Notes: generated by a model not told the origin, from the letters alone. 39,408 nt of DNA from Luteolibacter sp. (GCA_030828305.1 JAURCU010000012.1:1-39408); one strand, 5' to 3'. Positions 22,969 through 30,558 are shown, numbered from the stretch's first letter. Program-made: numbers and translations.

Positions 22969-23861
22969 AAAACCTGCTCTCCATTGAAGAACTCACGGCA
23001 GCCGAGATTGGAGACTTGCTTGCCGCTGCGGCCATGCTCAAGGAACACCGGGGTTCGGATCCCAACCCGCTTGAGGGCCAGACTTGGGCGATGATCTTCA
23101 CCAAGTCCTCGACGCGCACTCGCGTGTCTTTTGAGGTCGGCATCCGCGAGCTTGGCGGCTTTCCAATGTTTCTCTCCAGCAACGACATTCAGTTGGGCCG
23201 TGGTGAGTTGATTAAGGATACCGCTCGCGTGCTTGGACGCATGGTCCATGGAGCGATTATTCGCACCTACGCCCAGCAAGACGTGGTCGAGTTTGCCGAG
23301 TTCTCCAAGATCCCCACCATCAACGCCCTCACCGACGACGAGCATCCCTGCCAGATCCTGGCCGACTTGCTGACCGTGCGTGAAAAGCTGGGTGGCTGGG
23401 ATGACAAGAAGGTGGCCTTTATCGGCGATGGGTTTTCCAACATGACACGCTCCTGGATGTGGGCGGCCAAGCATCTCGGTTTTGAGTTGGTCATCGCCTC
23501 GCCGGTGTCATGCCAACCAACTGCCGATTTCATGGAGCAGCTTGCCGCACCCAATGTCTCGGTTACCCAGAACCCCGCAGATGCCGTGAGCGGTTCGCAT
23601 GTGATCAACACGGATGTCTGGCTGTCCATGGGCCAGGAGGACCAGAAAGACAAGGAACTGGAGTTCGCTGGCTTTCAGGTGAACGCCAACCTCTTGGCCG
23701 CTGCTGCACAAGGCCATCTCGTGCTCCACTGCCTGCCCGCTTACCGGGGCAAGGAGATCAGCGAGGAAGTGCTGGAGTTGCACGCGGACACCATCTTTCA
23801 GCAGGCCGAGAACCGCCTTCATGCCCAGAAGGCGGTGTTGATGAGTTTGGCGATGGGGTGA
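22965..23861 (+). CDS. argF: Ornithine carbamoyltransferase
   Basis: A 298-aa enzyme making citrulline from ornithine and carbamoyl phosphate. The carbamoyl phosphate loop STRTR is at 49-53, HPCQILADL follows at mid-protein, DVWLSMGQE carries the SMG ornithine motif that sets it apart from aspartate carbamoyltransferase, and HCLPAYRGKEI is the C-terminal catalytic Cys motif. It starts inside the argD stop codon (ATGA), so translation is coupled. Convergent with the transketolase gene; the 47-base gap has no evident terminator. Confidence 0.97.
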   Translation: MKNLLSIEELTAAEIGDLLAAAAMLKEHRGSDPNPLEGQTWAMIFTKSSTRTRVSFEVGIRELGGFPMFLSSNDIQLGRGELIKDTARVLGRMVHGAIIRTYAQQDVVEFAEFSKIPTINALTDDEHPCQILADLLTVREKLGGWDDKKVAFIGDGFSNMTRSWMWAAKHLGFELVIASPVSCQPTADFMEQLAAPNVSVTQNPADAVSGSHVINTDVWLSMGQEDQKDKELEFAGFQVNANLLAAAAQGHLVLHCLPAYRGKEISEEVLELHADTIFQQAENRLHAQKAVLMSLAMG

Positions 23862-23908
23862 GTCGGACCGTCCAGGGCGGGGCCGAGCGGTAGGGAGGCC
23901 AGTCTACA

Positions 23909-25882
23909 TTACCTGGCAGCTTCCACCACCTTGTCGGCGGTCATGCCAAGTTCGGCCATCACGGTGTCGCCGGGCGCACTGATGCCGAAGCGGTCGATGC
24001 CAAGCACCTTGCCCTCACTGCCGACATATTTCCACCACAGGCCGGTGACGCCGGCCTCGATGGCCACGCGCTTGGTGCAGGTCTTTGGCAGCACGCTTTC
24101 CCGGTAGTCCGCACCTTGGCGCTCGAAGAGTTCAAAGCTTGGCATGGAGACTACGCGCACACCGTCGCCAAGTTGCCCTGCGGCACTCATGGCGTGTTGC
24201 AACTCAGAACCCGAGGCCATGAGGATGGTGGTAAGCTCACCACTTTCCCTCTTGGCAATGTAGCCGCCTTTGCGGGCACCATCGCGGCGCTCCTTGGCGG
24301 AAAGTTGGTTCATTAGGGGTAGCTTCTGGCGGGTGAGGATGAGCGCGGTGGGGCCGTCGGTGCGATTCATCGCGGAAAGGTAGGCGCCTGCTGTTTCCTC
24401 GGCATCGCCCGGACGAATCACATCCAAGTTGGGGATCACGCGCAGACCACTGACGGTTTCCACAGGTTGGTGGGTCGGGCCGTCCTCGCCAACTCCAACG
24501 GAGTCATGGGTGAAGATGTAGGTGACGGGCAGGCCGGCGAGGGCGGCAAGACGGATGGAGCCGCGCAGGTAGTCGGCAAATACCAGAAAGGTCGCGCCAC
24601 TGATGCGGAAGAGACCATCGTAAGCCACACCGTTGCAGATGGCACCCATGGCGTGCTCGCGGATGCCAAACCAGATATTGCGGCCGGTGGCGTCCTTGGC
24701 GGAGAAGTCGCCTTGCTCCTTGAGGTAGTTTTTGGTCGAGCCGTAGAGGTCGGCACTGCCCGTGATCACCTGGGGCATGGCCTTGGCGATGGCGTTGAGG
24801 ATGACACCACCCGCACCGCGAGTGGCATCGCTGTAGTCCTCGGCAAATTCGGGAATCTGGGCATCGAGGTCGGTGGGAACCGCGAAGGCAAGGCCTTCGG
24901 TGAGTTGCTTGGCCAATTCGGGATTGGCGGCGGCCCAGGCATCGTAGGTTTCTTGCCAAGCATCAAAGGTGGCCTTGGCGGCAGCTTTCTTCTCTGCAAA
25001 GAAGGCCTTGGTCTCTTCGGAGACGAAGAACTTTTCTTCGGGAAGGCCGAGGGCCTTGCGGGCTTCGTCCACGAACTTGGCACCACCTTCGCCGTGACCT
25101 GCGGCAGTGCCAGCGACTTCCGGAATTCCCTTGCCGATGGTGGTCTTGGCAATGATGACCTTGGGCTTGCCGTTGTCATCGGCCTTGGCTTTTTCAATCG
25201 CAGTTGCAATGGCCTCAAGATCGTGGCCGTCGATGGTCACCGCGTCAAAACCTTGGGAGGTGTAATAGGCTTCGGCGTCCTCGCTTTGGGTAATATCCGC
25301 CATGGCGTCGAGGGTGACGTCATTGGAGTCGTAGATAAGAATCAGGTTGTCCAAGCCGTTGTGGCCGGCAAAGGCAATCGCTTCCTTGGCGACGCCTTCC
25401 TGGAGACAACCGTCGCCGTGCAGCGCAATCACATGGTGATCGAAAAGAGTGTGCTCGCTTGTGTTGAAGATGGCAGCGGCACGCTTTCCGGAGAGAGCGT
25501 AGCCGACGGCATTGCCGATGCCCTGGCCGAGTGGGCCGGTGGTCGCTTCGATGCCGGGGGTCTCATGGAACTCGGGGTGGCCTGGAGTGATGGAGTGGAG
25601 TTGGCGGAAGTTTTTCACCTCTTCAATGGAGATGTCGTAACCCGCCATGTGTAGCCAGGCGTAGGGGAACATGGAGCCATGACCGGCAGAGAGAATGAAA
25701 CGGTCGCGGTTGAGCCATTTGGGTGCATGCGGACAATAATTGAGAGATTCGCCGAAGAGAACGGCGCCGATTTCGGCACAACCGAGTGGCAGTCCGAGGT
25801 GGCCGGAACTGCAAGCGTGGATGGCATCCATCGCGAGGCCGCGGGCTTCAGTGGCAGCTTGGGAGAGAACGGTGGTATTCAT
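23909..25882 (-). CDS. tkt: Transketolase
   Basis: A 657-aa thiamine diphosphate enzyme of the pentose phosphate pathway, full length. The N-terminal TPP domain has [13 protein letters not shown] and the GDG motif at 156-158 ([10 protein letters not shown]). The pyrimidine domain has [19 protein letters not shown] with the catalytic His region, and the C-terminal domain follows from about 530. Near the N-terminus the usual SGHPGAPMG reads SGHLGLPLG, a conservative departure from the common form. Two small hairpins lie in its 5' leader (25950-26001). Confidence 0.96.
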   Translation of the reverse strand: MNTTVLSQAATEARGLAMDAIHACSSGHLGLPLGCAEIGAVLFGESLNYCPHAPKWLNRDRFILSAGHGSMFPYAWLHMAGYDISIEEVKNFRQLHSITPGHPEFHETPGIEATTGPLGQGIGNAVGYALSGKRAAAIFNTSEHTLFDHHVIALHGDGCLQEGVAKEAIAFAGHNGLDNLILIYDSNDVTLDAMADITQSEDAEAYYTSQGFDAVTIDGHDLEAIATAIEKAKADDNGKPKVIIAKTTIGKGIPEVAGTAAGHGEGGAKFVDEARKALGLPEEKFFVSEETKAFFAEKKAAAKATFDAWQETYDAWAAANPELAKQLTEGLAFAVPTDLDAQIPEFAEDYSDATRGAGGVILNAIAKAMPQVITGSADLYGSTKNYLKEQGDFSAKDATGRNIWFGIREHAMGAICNGVAYDGLFRISGATFLVFADYLRGSIRLAALAGLPVTYIFTHDSVGVGEDGPTHQPVETVSGLRVIPNLDVIRPGDAEETAGAYLSAMNRTDGPTALILTRQKLPLMNQLSAKERRDGARKGGYIAKRESGELTTILMASGSELQHAMSAAGQLGDGVRVVSMPSFELFERQGADYRESVLPKTCTKRVAIEAGVTGLWWKYVGSEGKVLGIDRFGISAPGDTVMAELGMTADKVVEAAR

Positions 25883-25949
25883 GGCGAACTATTGGGGCGG
25901 CAGCGGGGGATTCGGGTGCTGCGGGTCGACAGCCTAGGAATCAGGGAAC

Positions 25950-25968
25950 GCATGACAAGTCGTCATGC
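25950..25968 (-). repeat. Hairpin in transketolase leader (7-bp arms)
   Basis: GCATGAC at 25950-25956 and GTCATGC at 25962-25968 pair around a 5-nt loop, 68 bases upstream of the tkt start. It could be a protein-binding site or an mRNA leader hairpin; there is no evidence for either beyond symmetry. Confidence 0.35.
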
Positions 25969-25978
25969 CCCAATACAT

Positions 25979-26001
25979 GCAAAAAACGCGCCAAGTGGCG
26001 C
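25979..26001 (-). terminator. Terminator-like hairpin upstream of tkt
   Basis: On the minus strand GCGCCA-CT-TGGCGC is followed by GTTTTTTG, which has the form of a short intrinsic terminator. It lies about 100 bases before the tkt ATG with no complete minus-strand gene between it and the tRNA, so it may be an attenuator in the tkt leader or a remnant. The two-base loop makes the stem as written tight; five pairs with a four-base loop is more realistic. Confidence 0.35.
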
Positions 26002-26145
26002 ACATCAAAGGCTCATTTTGAGTGTTAAAAAACAAGGATGCGAGTTTCTTGCTTGCGGTTCGCTTCAGATTGCCCGAATCCCCCAAAAAATACTTGCCAT
26101 CCCCCTGTGCATCTTGTCTCTTTCCCGCCCCACCGCAAAACCAAC

Positions 26146-26221
26146 GACCCGTTCGTCTAGCGGTCTAGGACTCCGCCCTTTCACGGCGGCAACACGGGTT
26201 CGAGTCCCGTACGGGTCGCCA
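26146..26221 (+). tRNA. tRNA-Glu (UUC)
   Basis: A 76-nt tRNA with the CCA encoded. The acceptor stem is GACCCGT with ACGGGTC (26211-26217), discriminator G26218 and CCA 26219-26221. The anticodon stem CCGCC/GGCGG (26173-26177 and 26185-26189) holds loop CTTTCAC with anticodon TTC at 26180-26182. The T loop GGGTTCGAGTCCC is standard. Its 3' end is repeated downstream at 26478. Confidence 0.97.
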
Positions 26222-26226
26222 AACCC
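26211..26226 (+). repeat. att-like direct repeat, copy 1 (tRNA-Glu 3' end)
   Basis: The 16-bp sequence ACGGGTCGCCAAACCC covers the acceptor 3' strand, CCA and the first bases of the terminator. It is repeated exactly at 26478-26493. Duplication of a tRNA 3' end is the usual mark of integration by a tyrosine recombinase. Confidence 0.7.
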
Positions 26227-26256
26227 CCTCCTAATACGAGGGGGTTTTGCTTTTTT
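26222..26256 (+). terminator. Intrinsic terminator of tRNA-Glu
   Basis: AACCCCCTC at 26222-26230 pairs with GAGGGGGTT at 26238-26246 around a 7-nt loop, followed by TTGCTTTTTT. It begins at the base after the tRNA CCA. A degenerate second copy lies at 26488-26517. Confidence 0.9.
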
Positions 26257-26477
26257 GGGAATCGGCATAGTCCTCAAACGGAGGGGCTCGAACCCGTAGG
26301 GTTTGAACGCCCGTAGGATCGGCGCAACGAAGTGAGCCGATAAATCATTCTATCCGGCCCCGGCTGGGGCCGCACCCCGCGTGGATCGAGTGGAACGAGA
26401 TCAGTCCCATACGGGTGCTGACGAGTCGCCAGCGCGCCCAACTCATCACAACCCTGCTGCCATCATCCATCCACTGC
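26257..26477. other. Non-coding spacer between the two tRNA-Glu 3' ends
   Basis: No credible gene. It holds a perfect 7-bp hairpin with GGCT loop (CGGCCCC at 26355-26361, GGGGCCG at 26366-26372), a short palindrome AACCCGTAGGGTT near 26291, CCCGTAGG repeated twice near 26293 and 26310, and a degenerate tRNA 3'-end copy near 26403-26430. The content fits scars of repeated integration and loss at the tRNA. Confidence 0.5.
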
Positions 26478-26493
26478 ACGGGTCGCCAAACCC
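26478..26493 (+). repeat. att-like direct repeat, copy 2 (tRNA 3'-end remnant)
   Basis: An exact copy of ACGGGTCGCCAAACCC, 267 bases downstream of copy 1. No anticodon arm precedes it, so this is a tRNA fragment, not a second tRNA gene. A third, more degenerate copy (AGTCCCATACGGGT followed a few bases later by AGTCGCCA) lies near 26403-26430. Confidence 0.7.
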
Positions 26494-26517
26494 TCTCAAC
26501 ACATGAGGGGGTTTTGC
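26488..26517 (+). terminator. Degenerate second copy of the tRNA-Glu terminator
   Basis: CCCTC at 26491-26495 pairs with GAGGG at 26505-26509, followed by GGTTTTGCTT. The layout and flanks match the terminator at 26222-26256, but the loop is longer and the T-tract is lost after GCTT, so it is probably weak. Confidence 0.5.
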
Positions 26518-26540
26518 TTGTACAAGAAGTGGCGAAGGGA

Positions 26541-26717
26541 GTGACATTCAGCGTAAGTGGAGTTCCTATCTCAGCGGGTTTCGTGGAGCGTGACCCGAAT
26601 GGTCATCTGATCTGTTGCGGTAGGTCAGATGGTTTGGGGCTGGAGTGTGATCCAGAAGACGCAGTGAAGCTTGGCGCATGGCTGAAATCGCTTCCCAAAC
26701 GAGACACGGAAATCTGA
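26541..26717 (+). CDS. Small ORF, function unknown
   Basis: Encodes about 58 residues from GTG 26541, with an alternative GTG at 26529. The product has FVERDPNGHLICCGRSDGLGLECDPEDAVKLGAWLKSL, a mixed polar sequence that looks protein-like rather than a shadow, and no gene lies opposite. AAGGGA sits directly before 26541, which is too close to be a normal Shine-Dalgarno for that start but suits neither start well. It is not a family I can name. It lies just after the duplicated tRNA end, inside the suspected element remnant. Confidence 0.4.
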   Translation: MTFSVSGVPISAGFVERDPNGHLICCGRSDGLGLECDPEDAVKLGAWLKSLPKRDTEI

Positions 26718-26720
26718 GCG

Positions 26721-26816
26721 ATGACAGACCAAGAAAAGTATGCAGACCTATTGCTCGAAGTGCTTTCATTGCGGGGTGAGCAACTTCCAACCAAGCCCCA
26801 GTCAGATGGGAAATAG
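26721..26816 (+). CDS. 31-residue ORF following the small ORF
   Basis: An ATG at 26721, three bases after the stop of the previous ORF, opens a 31-codon frame ending TAG at 26814-26816 (product begins MTDQEKYADLLLEVLSLRGE). The start spacing suggests translational coupling, and the first 20 residues would form an amphipathic helix. Too short to judge by composition; it could be chance. Confidence 0.3.
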   Translation: MTDQEKYADLLLEVLSLRGEQLPTKPQSDGK

Positions 26817-26926
26817 CCATTTATGACAACCCGCTTGCGCCAGCTGGCTTGCAATCTCCTGCGCAATAGGCATGATAGATCTGACATCGCGAGTGTCCGC
26901 TAGCATGGTGGACCAGCAACCGATTC

Positions 26927-27059
26927 GAGACATTAACGGTGCCCCCGGGAGAAATCCCGCATGTGCCGGTTAGGATCCAGACAGCCTGCCGGAAAAACGT
27001 CTCCCTGAAACTAGATATTTACGCCCATCCGATGTCATCGGCATGGGCGTTTTGTTTTT
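26927..27059 (+). ncRNA. Candidate structured RNA (three-way junction) with terminator
   Basis: No gene fits here, but nested complementarity is clear. P1 is GAGAC (26927-26931) with GTCTC (26999-27003). Inside it, P2 is CGGGA-GAAA-TCCCG (26946-26959), a stem capped by a GNRA tetraloop. P3 is CCGG (26966-26969) with CCGG (26989-26992), continued across a small internal loop by AGG with CCT, closing a 10-nt loop. A strong intrinsic terminator follows 17 bases after P1. The shape fits a small RNA or a riboswitch-type leader ending in a terminator. The P3 side, GATCCAGACAGCCTGCC, loosely recalls a B12 box, but the cobalamin core is missing. Confidence 0.45.
27021..27059 (+). terminator. Intrinsic terminator after the structured RNA
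   Basis: ACGCCCAT (27021-27028) pairs with ATGGGCGT (27043-27050), and CCGA/TCGG (27029-27032 and 27038-27041) extend it past a one-base bulge to a 5-nt loop. TTTGTTTTT follows. A strong terminator that needs a transcript coming from upstream on the plus strand. Confidence 0.85.
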
Positions 27060-27069
27060 CAGGAATCGC

Positions 27070-27097
27070 GATGTCGTGAACCCCAAACCACGACATC
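27070..27097. repeat. 9-bp perfect inverted repeat before the integrase fragment
   Basis: GATGTCGTG at 27070-27078 and CACGACATC at 27089-27097 around a 10-nt spacer, ending three bases before the ATG of the integrase fragment. Its place suits an operator or a ribosome-site-masking hairpin. Confidence 0.45.
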
Positions 27098-27099
27098 AA

Positions 27100-27336
27100 A
27101 TGCAACAAATACCGACATTGTCCCGCCGGCAGAAATGCGCCGGACCCAACCACAACCTGTGGAATAATCACGGAACCTGGTGGTTTCATGGAACAGAGCA
27201 CCTGCCAGACGGCACGTCTCGCCGAATCCGGGTCAGTCTCAAGACCCGTGATCAGGATCAGGCACGTTTACAACGGGATTTCATCCTCTGTCGATTCGGT
27301 CGGAAAGCCTCCAACCTCCAAAGCTGCCATGATTGA
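27100..27336 (+). pseudogene. Tyrosine integrase N-terminal fragment
   Basis: Encodes 78 residues. The part around NLWNNHGTWWFHGTEH, then LPDGTSRRIRVSLKTRDQDQ and ARLQRDFIL has the three-strand Arm-DNA-binding pattern found at the N-terminus of phage-type tyrosine integrases (WW..H...PDG..RR.R.SLKTRD...A...RD). A full integrase would continue for about 300 residues with the core-binding and RHRY catalytic domains; here the similarity stops after about 65 residues, and no frame downstream carries the rest. It may instead be a stand-alone DNA-binding protein, but with the duplicated tRNA end 0.6 kb away a relic integrase is the simpler reading. Confidence 0.55.
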
Positions 27337-27393
27337 TCCGAGTATATTGAACGCGGATTGTGTGCTGCTTCTGAAGTTCGTGCCGCATGAATC

Positions 27394-28032
27394 ATGAAAC
27401 GTAGAAGCTTTTTATCTATTATCTCCGGAGCATTTGGTTCCTGCCTGATTTCTCCTGAAACCGCGATTCGCATCCATGAAATCGCCATGGGCAATGCAGA
27501 CCCGAGAATCCTCGCCCCACTGAATCCCAGCACCTCCCTCCTGGCAGTGGAAAGTTGTGGCCGCTACATCTTGCATCTCGGAGATCCATACGCAGAGCCT
27601 GACTACCCCTCCCTTCGTGAATTCATCGAAGGCAAGGGCTTCTATCCTGATGACGATGAATCCGCCCGGGCTTATCTGGAAGAGACCTACCTCGCCGGAG
27701 ACGAGAGTGAGCGTGAAATCCGCGCGCATTTGAAAAGCCTCCGTCTGGAGCTCGACAACCCGATTGACGGTTCTGAGCGAGACCAGTGGCTGGAATGGGA
27801 ATACACCCTGCAGGAATGTACGATGGCTGCCGCCTTTCGCTATCTGGAACTCCTGCCTCTCAAGGATGGAGGGAGCTCAGAAGGAGAAAGACTGGGTCAA
27901 GTTTCCTTCATTGAGGGCCCCCATCCCGGTTCCAACAGCACCTATGTTGAGGTCGATGGCTTGGAGGGAATTGCCAGCCTCCAGCATCGGCTCAATCAGC
28001 TGGGAGAAGGCGTCAGGATTGAGGTAGAATGA
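27394..28032 (+). CDS. Unrecognised 212-aa protein in tRNA-Glu island remnant
   Basis: I do not recognise this gene. The product starts MKRRSFLSIISGAF, which has twin-arginine-like character, but the hydrophobic stretch is short and a signal is doubtful. The body is acidic and mostly helical, with runs such as DDDESARAYLEETYLAGDESEREIR and LKSLRLELDNP, and a C-terminal strand region YVEVDGLEGIASLQHRLNQLG. No cysteine or histidine cluster suggests an enzyme. It is the only full-size ORF between the tRNA-Glu and the potassium channel gene and lies on the opposite strand to the latter. No opposing frame is as good, so I think it is real; it is probably accessory cargo. Confidence 0.55.
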   Translation: MKRRSFLSIISGAFGSCLISPETAIRIHEIAMGNADPRILAPLNPSTSLLAVESCGRYILHLGDPYAEPDYPSLREFIEGKGFYPDDDESARAYLEETYLAGDESEREIRAHLKSLRLELDNPIDGSERDQWLEWEYTLQECTMAAAFRYLELLPLKDGGSSEGERLGQVSFIEGPHPGSNSTYVEVDGLEGIASLQHRLNQLGEGVRIEVE

Positions 28033-28062
28033 GCCATTTTTGTGACCCTTTTAGCCCATTTT

Positions 28063-29769
28063 CTAGCCTTCCAGCTCCGGCTTGAATTTCTCCAGAAACT
28101 CGCGCTCGGCCTCCAGCGTGCCTATCAGGAACAGTCGACTGTCCTTGGGAAGTGGATCGAATGGATCCGGACTGATGTCGCGCTCGCCGTTGCACTCGAG
28201 CGCAAGCACGGAGCAGCCGGTGCGAGAACGCACGGCCGAATCGGCGAGGGTTTTGCCGACCAGTGAATCCGGCACGTTGACTGAAAAGATGTTTACCCCT
28301 TCGGCCAAGAGCAGCGTGTCATTGCTGCGCAGCAGGTTGAAGATGGTGTTCGCGCCCATTGAGGCGTAGGAGAGTGTGACATCTGCGCCCGCGCGGTGCA
28401 GGCGTGAGGCGTTACTCTCATGGGTGCAACGGCTGATGATTTGCATTTTCTGGCGCAGGCGGCGGTAGAAAATGGTGAGGAAGATGTTCAGGTCATCTTC
28501 GTGGGTGGTCACAATCACCGAAGCGGCATCCTGCATGCCGGCTTCGACCAGCACGTCGAAGTCCGAGGCGTCACCGATGATGGTGCTTTTCATGTGGGCG
28601 ACCCGCTGTGGAAGTTTTTCGATCAGGGTCCATTCAACCCCGGCTTCGGTGAGGGCCTCCGCGGTGGCACGGCCGACGCGGCCACCCCCGGCAATCACCA
28701 CCTTGTTCTGCTCGTGAACCTCGTGCTTGCCGAAGAGTTCGTCGTATTTCTCAAACTGGTCCTTGGAGCCGGCCATCACCAGCACGGTGTGCGAGTGGAT
28801 CTCGGTGTCGGGTTCGGCCGGCACGAACTGTCCGCGCACCCAGAGGCCAACCACGGTGACGCCGGTGTAGCCGCGCAAGTTGCTGGTGGCGATGGTCTTG
28901 CCCGCCAGTGGTGTGTGAGCGGCACTCGCCTCGGCTATGATCAGGCCATCGAGCTCACCAATGATGTGGGCCTTGGCATCGTTGCCAATGACGCGCCGTG
29001 CCAAGGTTTGGCCCATCATTTCCTCGAGACGCAGGATGTGGGTGACTCCCGCCAGCTCGAGCGCGTTGCGCACCATTTCGGTGGTGGCAGAGGCAACGAT
29101 GGGAATGTTTTCAGAGAGTTCGCGGACGGTGAAGCAGACATTGGTGTTGGTGACGTCGTCCAGCGTGGTGACTACCATGGCCGCCTTGTCGATGTTGAGG
29201 CGGCGGTAGGTTTCCGGATCACTGCGGTCACGCATGATCACGGGCACGCCTTCGCTGCGGAGTCGCAGGGCCTCCTCCAGAGTGGGCACGAGTACATACC
29301 AAGGGTGGCCGTATTCCTCGAGCAGGCGGCTGAGCATCTGGGCTACCGGTCCGTAATGGGTGAAGATGACATGGCGCTCGGTGGCGGCAGGGACCTTCGT
29401 GGGTGCCTTGGATTTCTCCTGGGCCCTCATCCAAGGCGCATAGAAGAATTCGATGAAGGTGAAGGGCAAGATGACCAGCAGGAAGATGATCCCGGTGACC
29501 AGCACCAGGATGGAAAAGAGGCGGCCCGCGTCGGACTCGAAGGTGATGTCGCCGAAGCCCAAGGTCGACATGACGGTGAGCGTCCAATAGAAGCCCGTCA
29601 TCCAGCTGTGGTGCTGGTCCTCACGCTCCATCAGCCAATGGAAGACAACACTGTAGGTGGTGATGAGGATGACCAGAATGGTCAACAGGCGGGCCAGCGC
29701 CGTCAGGTTGGTGCGGTTACTATTGCGCGGATGAATCGACGCGCTGACGACGGAGATGAGGGATTTCAT
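28063..29769 (-). CDS. Potassium channel with two RCK (TrkA-N/TrkA-C) units
   Basis: A 568-aa membrane protein. TM1 is at about 25-45, the pore helix and selectivity filter TLGFGD at 69-74, and TM2 at about 83-108, forming a two-TM (KcsA/MthK-like) pore. The cytoplasmic part has a first Rossmann-like TrkA-N domain from about 133 (HVIFTHYGPVAQMLSRLLEE) with a TrkA-C domain, then a second from about 353 (NKVVIAGGGRVGRATAEAL, a full GxGxxG) with another TrkA-C at the end. The first Rossmann motif is degenerate (HYGPVAQ), the second intact, so nucleotide may bind only the second unit. Ungapped tandem RCK in one chain is known in bacterial K channels. Confidence 0.92.
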   Translation of the reverse strand: MKSLISVVSASIHPRNSNRTNLTALARLLTILVILITTYSVVFHWLMEREDQHHSWMTGFYWTLTVMSTLGFGDITFESDAGRLFSILVLVTGIIFLLVILPFTFIEFFYAPWMRAQEKSKAPTKVPAATERHVIFTHYGPVAQMLSRLLEEYGHPWYVLVPTLEEALRLRSEGVPVIMRDRSDPETYRRLNIDKAAMVVTTLDDVTNTNVCFTVRELSENIPIVASATTEMVRNALELAGVTHILRLEEMMGQTLARRVIGNDAKAHIIGELDGLIIAEASAAHTPLAGKTIATSNLRGYTGVTVVGLWVRGQFVPAEPDTEIHSHTVLVMAGSKDQFEKYDELFGKHEVHEQNKVVIAGGGRVGRATAEALTEAGVEWTLIEKLPQRVAHMKSTIIGDASDFDVLVEAGMQDAASVIVTTHEDDLNIFLTIFYRRLRQKMQIISRCTHESNASRLHRAGADVTLSYASMGANTIFNLLRSNDTLLLAEGVNIFSVNVPDSLVGKTLADSAVRSRTGCSVLALECNGERDISPDPFDPLPKDSRLFLIGTLEAEREFLEKFKPELEG

Positions 29770-29877
29770 GCCGGTGGGTCGGCCCGGGGCTGCCGACCGA
29801 CGTCAGCATGCTAGGACAGGATCTCTCCAGTCGCCAAGGGGGGAATGCCCAGCGCCCTGTTTCCGGGCATTGCCGCC

Positions 29878-30480
29878 TCAGAACTTGTCTTGAATCACCA
29901 CCGTGCTGTCGGGCAGGCGTTCGCCTCGGGGCCAGGCGTCTTGGATTTCCTTACCCACGGCGATCATGAAGCTGAGCGCGTGGTTTTCAGGAAGGTTGAT
30001 GAGCTTGGCGACGGCATCGGCGTCGAAGCCGACCATGGGGCAGGAAGCGTAGCCCATGCCCTTTGCGGCTAGCATCAGGGTCATGCCTGCAAGGGCGCTG
30101 GAGCGCATGCCCTCGTCGCGGGTCAGCTGGGGATTGCCATCATAGAAAGGCTTGAGGGCGGGGCCCAGGATGTCCTGAACCTCCTGCGGGGCGTGACCCC
30201 AGTAGAGTTTGGGATCGGCCTCGTGGGCGGTGAGGTCGGCGCACATGATGAAAAGCACACTCGCGTCGGTGACCTGTGCCTGATCCCACGCAACTTTTCG
30301 CAGCTGTTTGCGCAGCTCCTTGTCGCACACCACCACCAGGCGGTAATTCTGCATGTTGAAGGAGGAGGGGGCGAGCTTGGTCAGGCGGATGAGCTCCTTG
30401 AGATCCTCCTCGGGCATCTCGTGCTCGGGGTCGTAATGCTTGACGGAACGGCGGGCATCAATGGCTTCGGTGACGGTCAT
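29878..30480 (-). CDS. Nitroreductase-family flavoprotein
   Basis: A 200-aa FMN-dependent oxidoreductase. The N-terminal FMN motif is DARRSVKHYDPE (8-19), followed by LAPSSFNMQNYRLVVV, and the C-terminal part has GMGYASCPMVGFDADAV and a closing WPRGERLP. The arrangement is that of NfsB/YfkO-type nitroreductases using NAD(P)H on nitro compounds or quinones; the natural substrate is unknown. A 7-bp inverted repeat (AATGCCC 29844-29850, GGGCATT 29865-29871) just after the stop may help end the transcript, though it has no T-tract. Confidence 0.92.
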   Translation of the reverse strand: MTVTEAIDARRSVKHYDPEHEMPEEDLKELIRLTKLAPSSFNMQNYRLVVVCDKELRKQLRKVAWDQAQVTDASVLFIMCADLTAHEADPKLYWGHAPQEVQDILGPALKPFYDGNPQLTRDEGMRSSALAGMTLMLAAKGMGYASCPMVGFDADAVAKLINLPENHALSFMIAVGKEIQDAWPRGERLPDSTVVIQDKF

Positions 30481-30558
30481 GGTGTAGGTGTTTGAGTTGA
30501 ATGGATATCGCTAAAACTGAATCCGAGGGGCGCAACTGAAAGTTTGGTGCCCGCCCGC

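Noticed and set aside
24467-25654. Long plus-strand frame opposite transketolase (395 codons)
   Set aside because: Gly/Val/Asp-rich shadow of a certain gene in the complementary codon phase; no motif, and tkt is complete.
25679-26299. 206-codon plus-strand frame from tkt through tRNA-Glu
   Set aside because: Crosses the antisense of tkt, its leader and a tRNA; not protein-like.
26440-26493. Second tRNA gene
   Set aside because: Only the acceptor 3' strand, CCA and terminator are present; no D, anticodon or complete T arm can be folded.
26927-27003. Second cobalamin riboswitch
   Set aside because: GATCCAGACAGCCTGCC resembles a B12 box, but there is no GCCACTG core and no GGTGAAA-type segment, and the stems form a different layout.
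28420-29814. 464-codon frame opposite the potassium channel gene
   Set aside because: Low-complexity Gly/Asp/Glu/His composition typical of the antisense of a GC-rich gene; the channel on the other strand has a clear filter and RCK domains.
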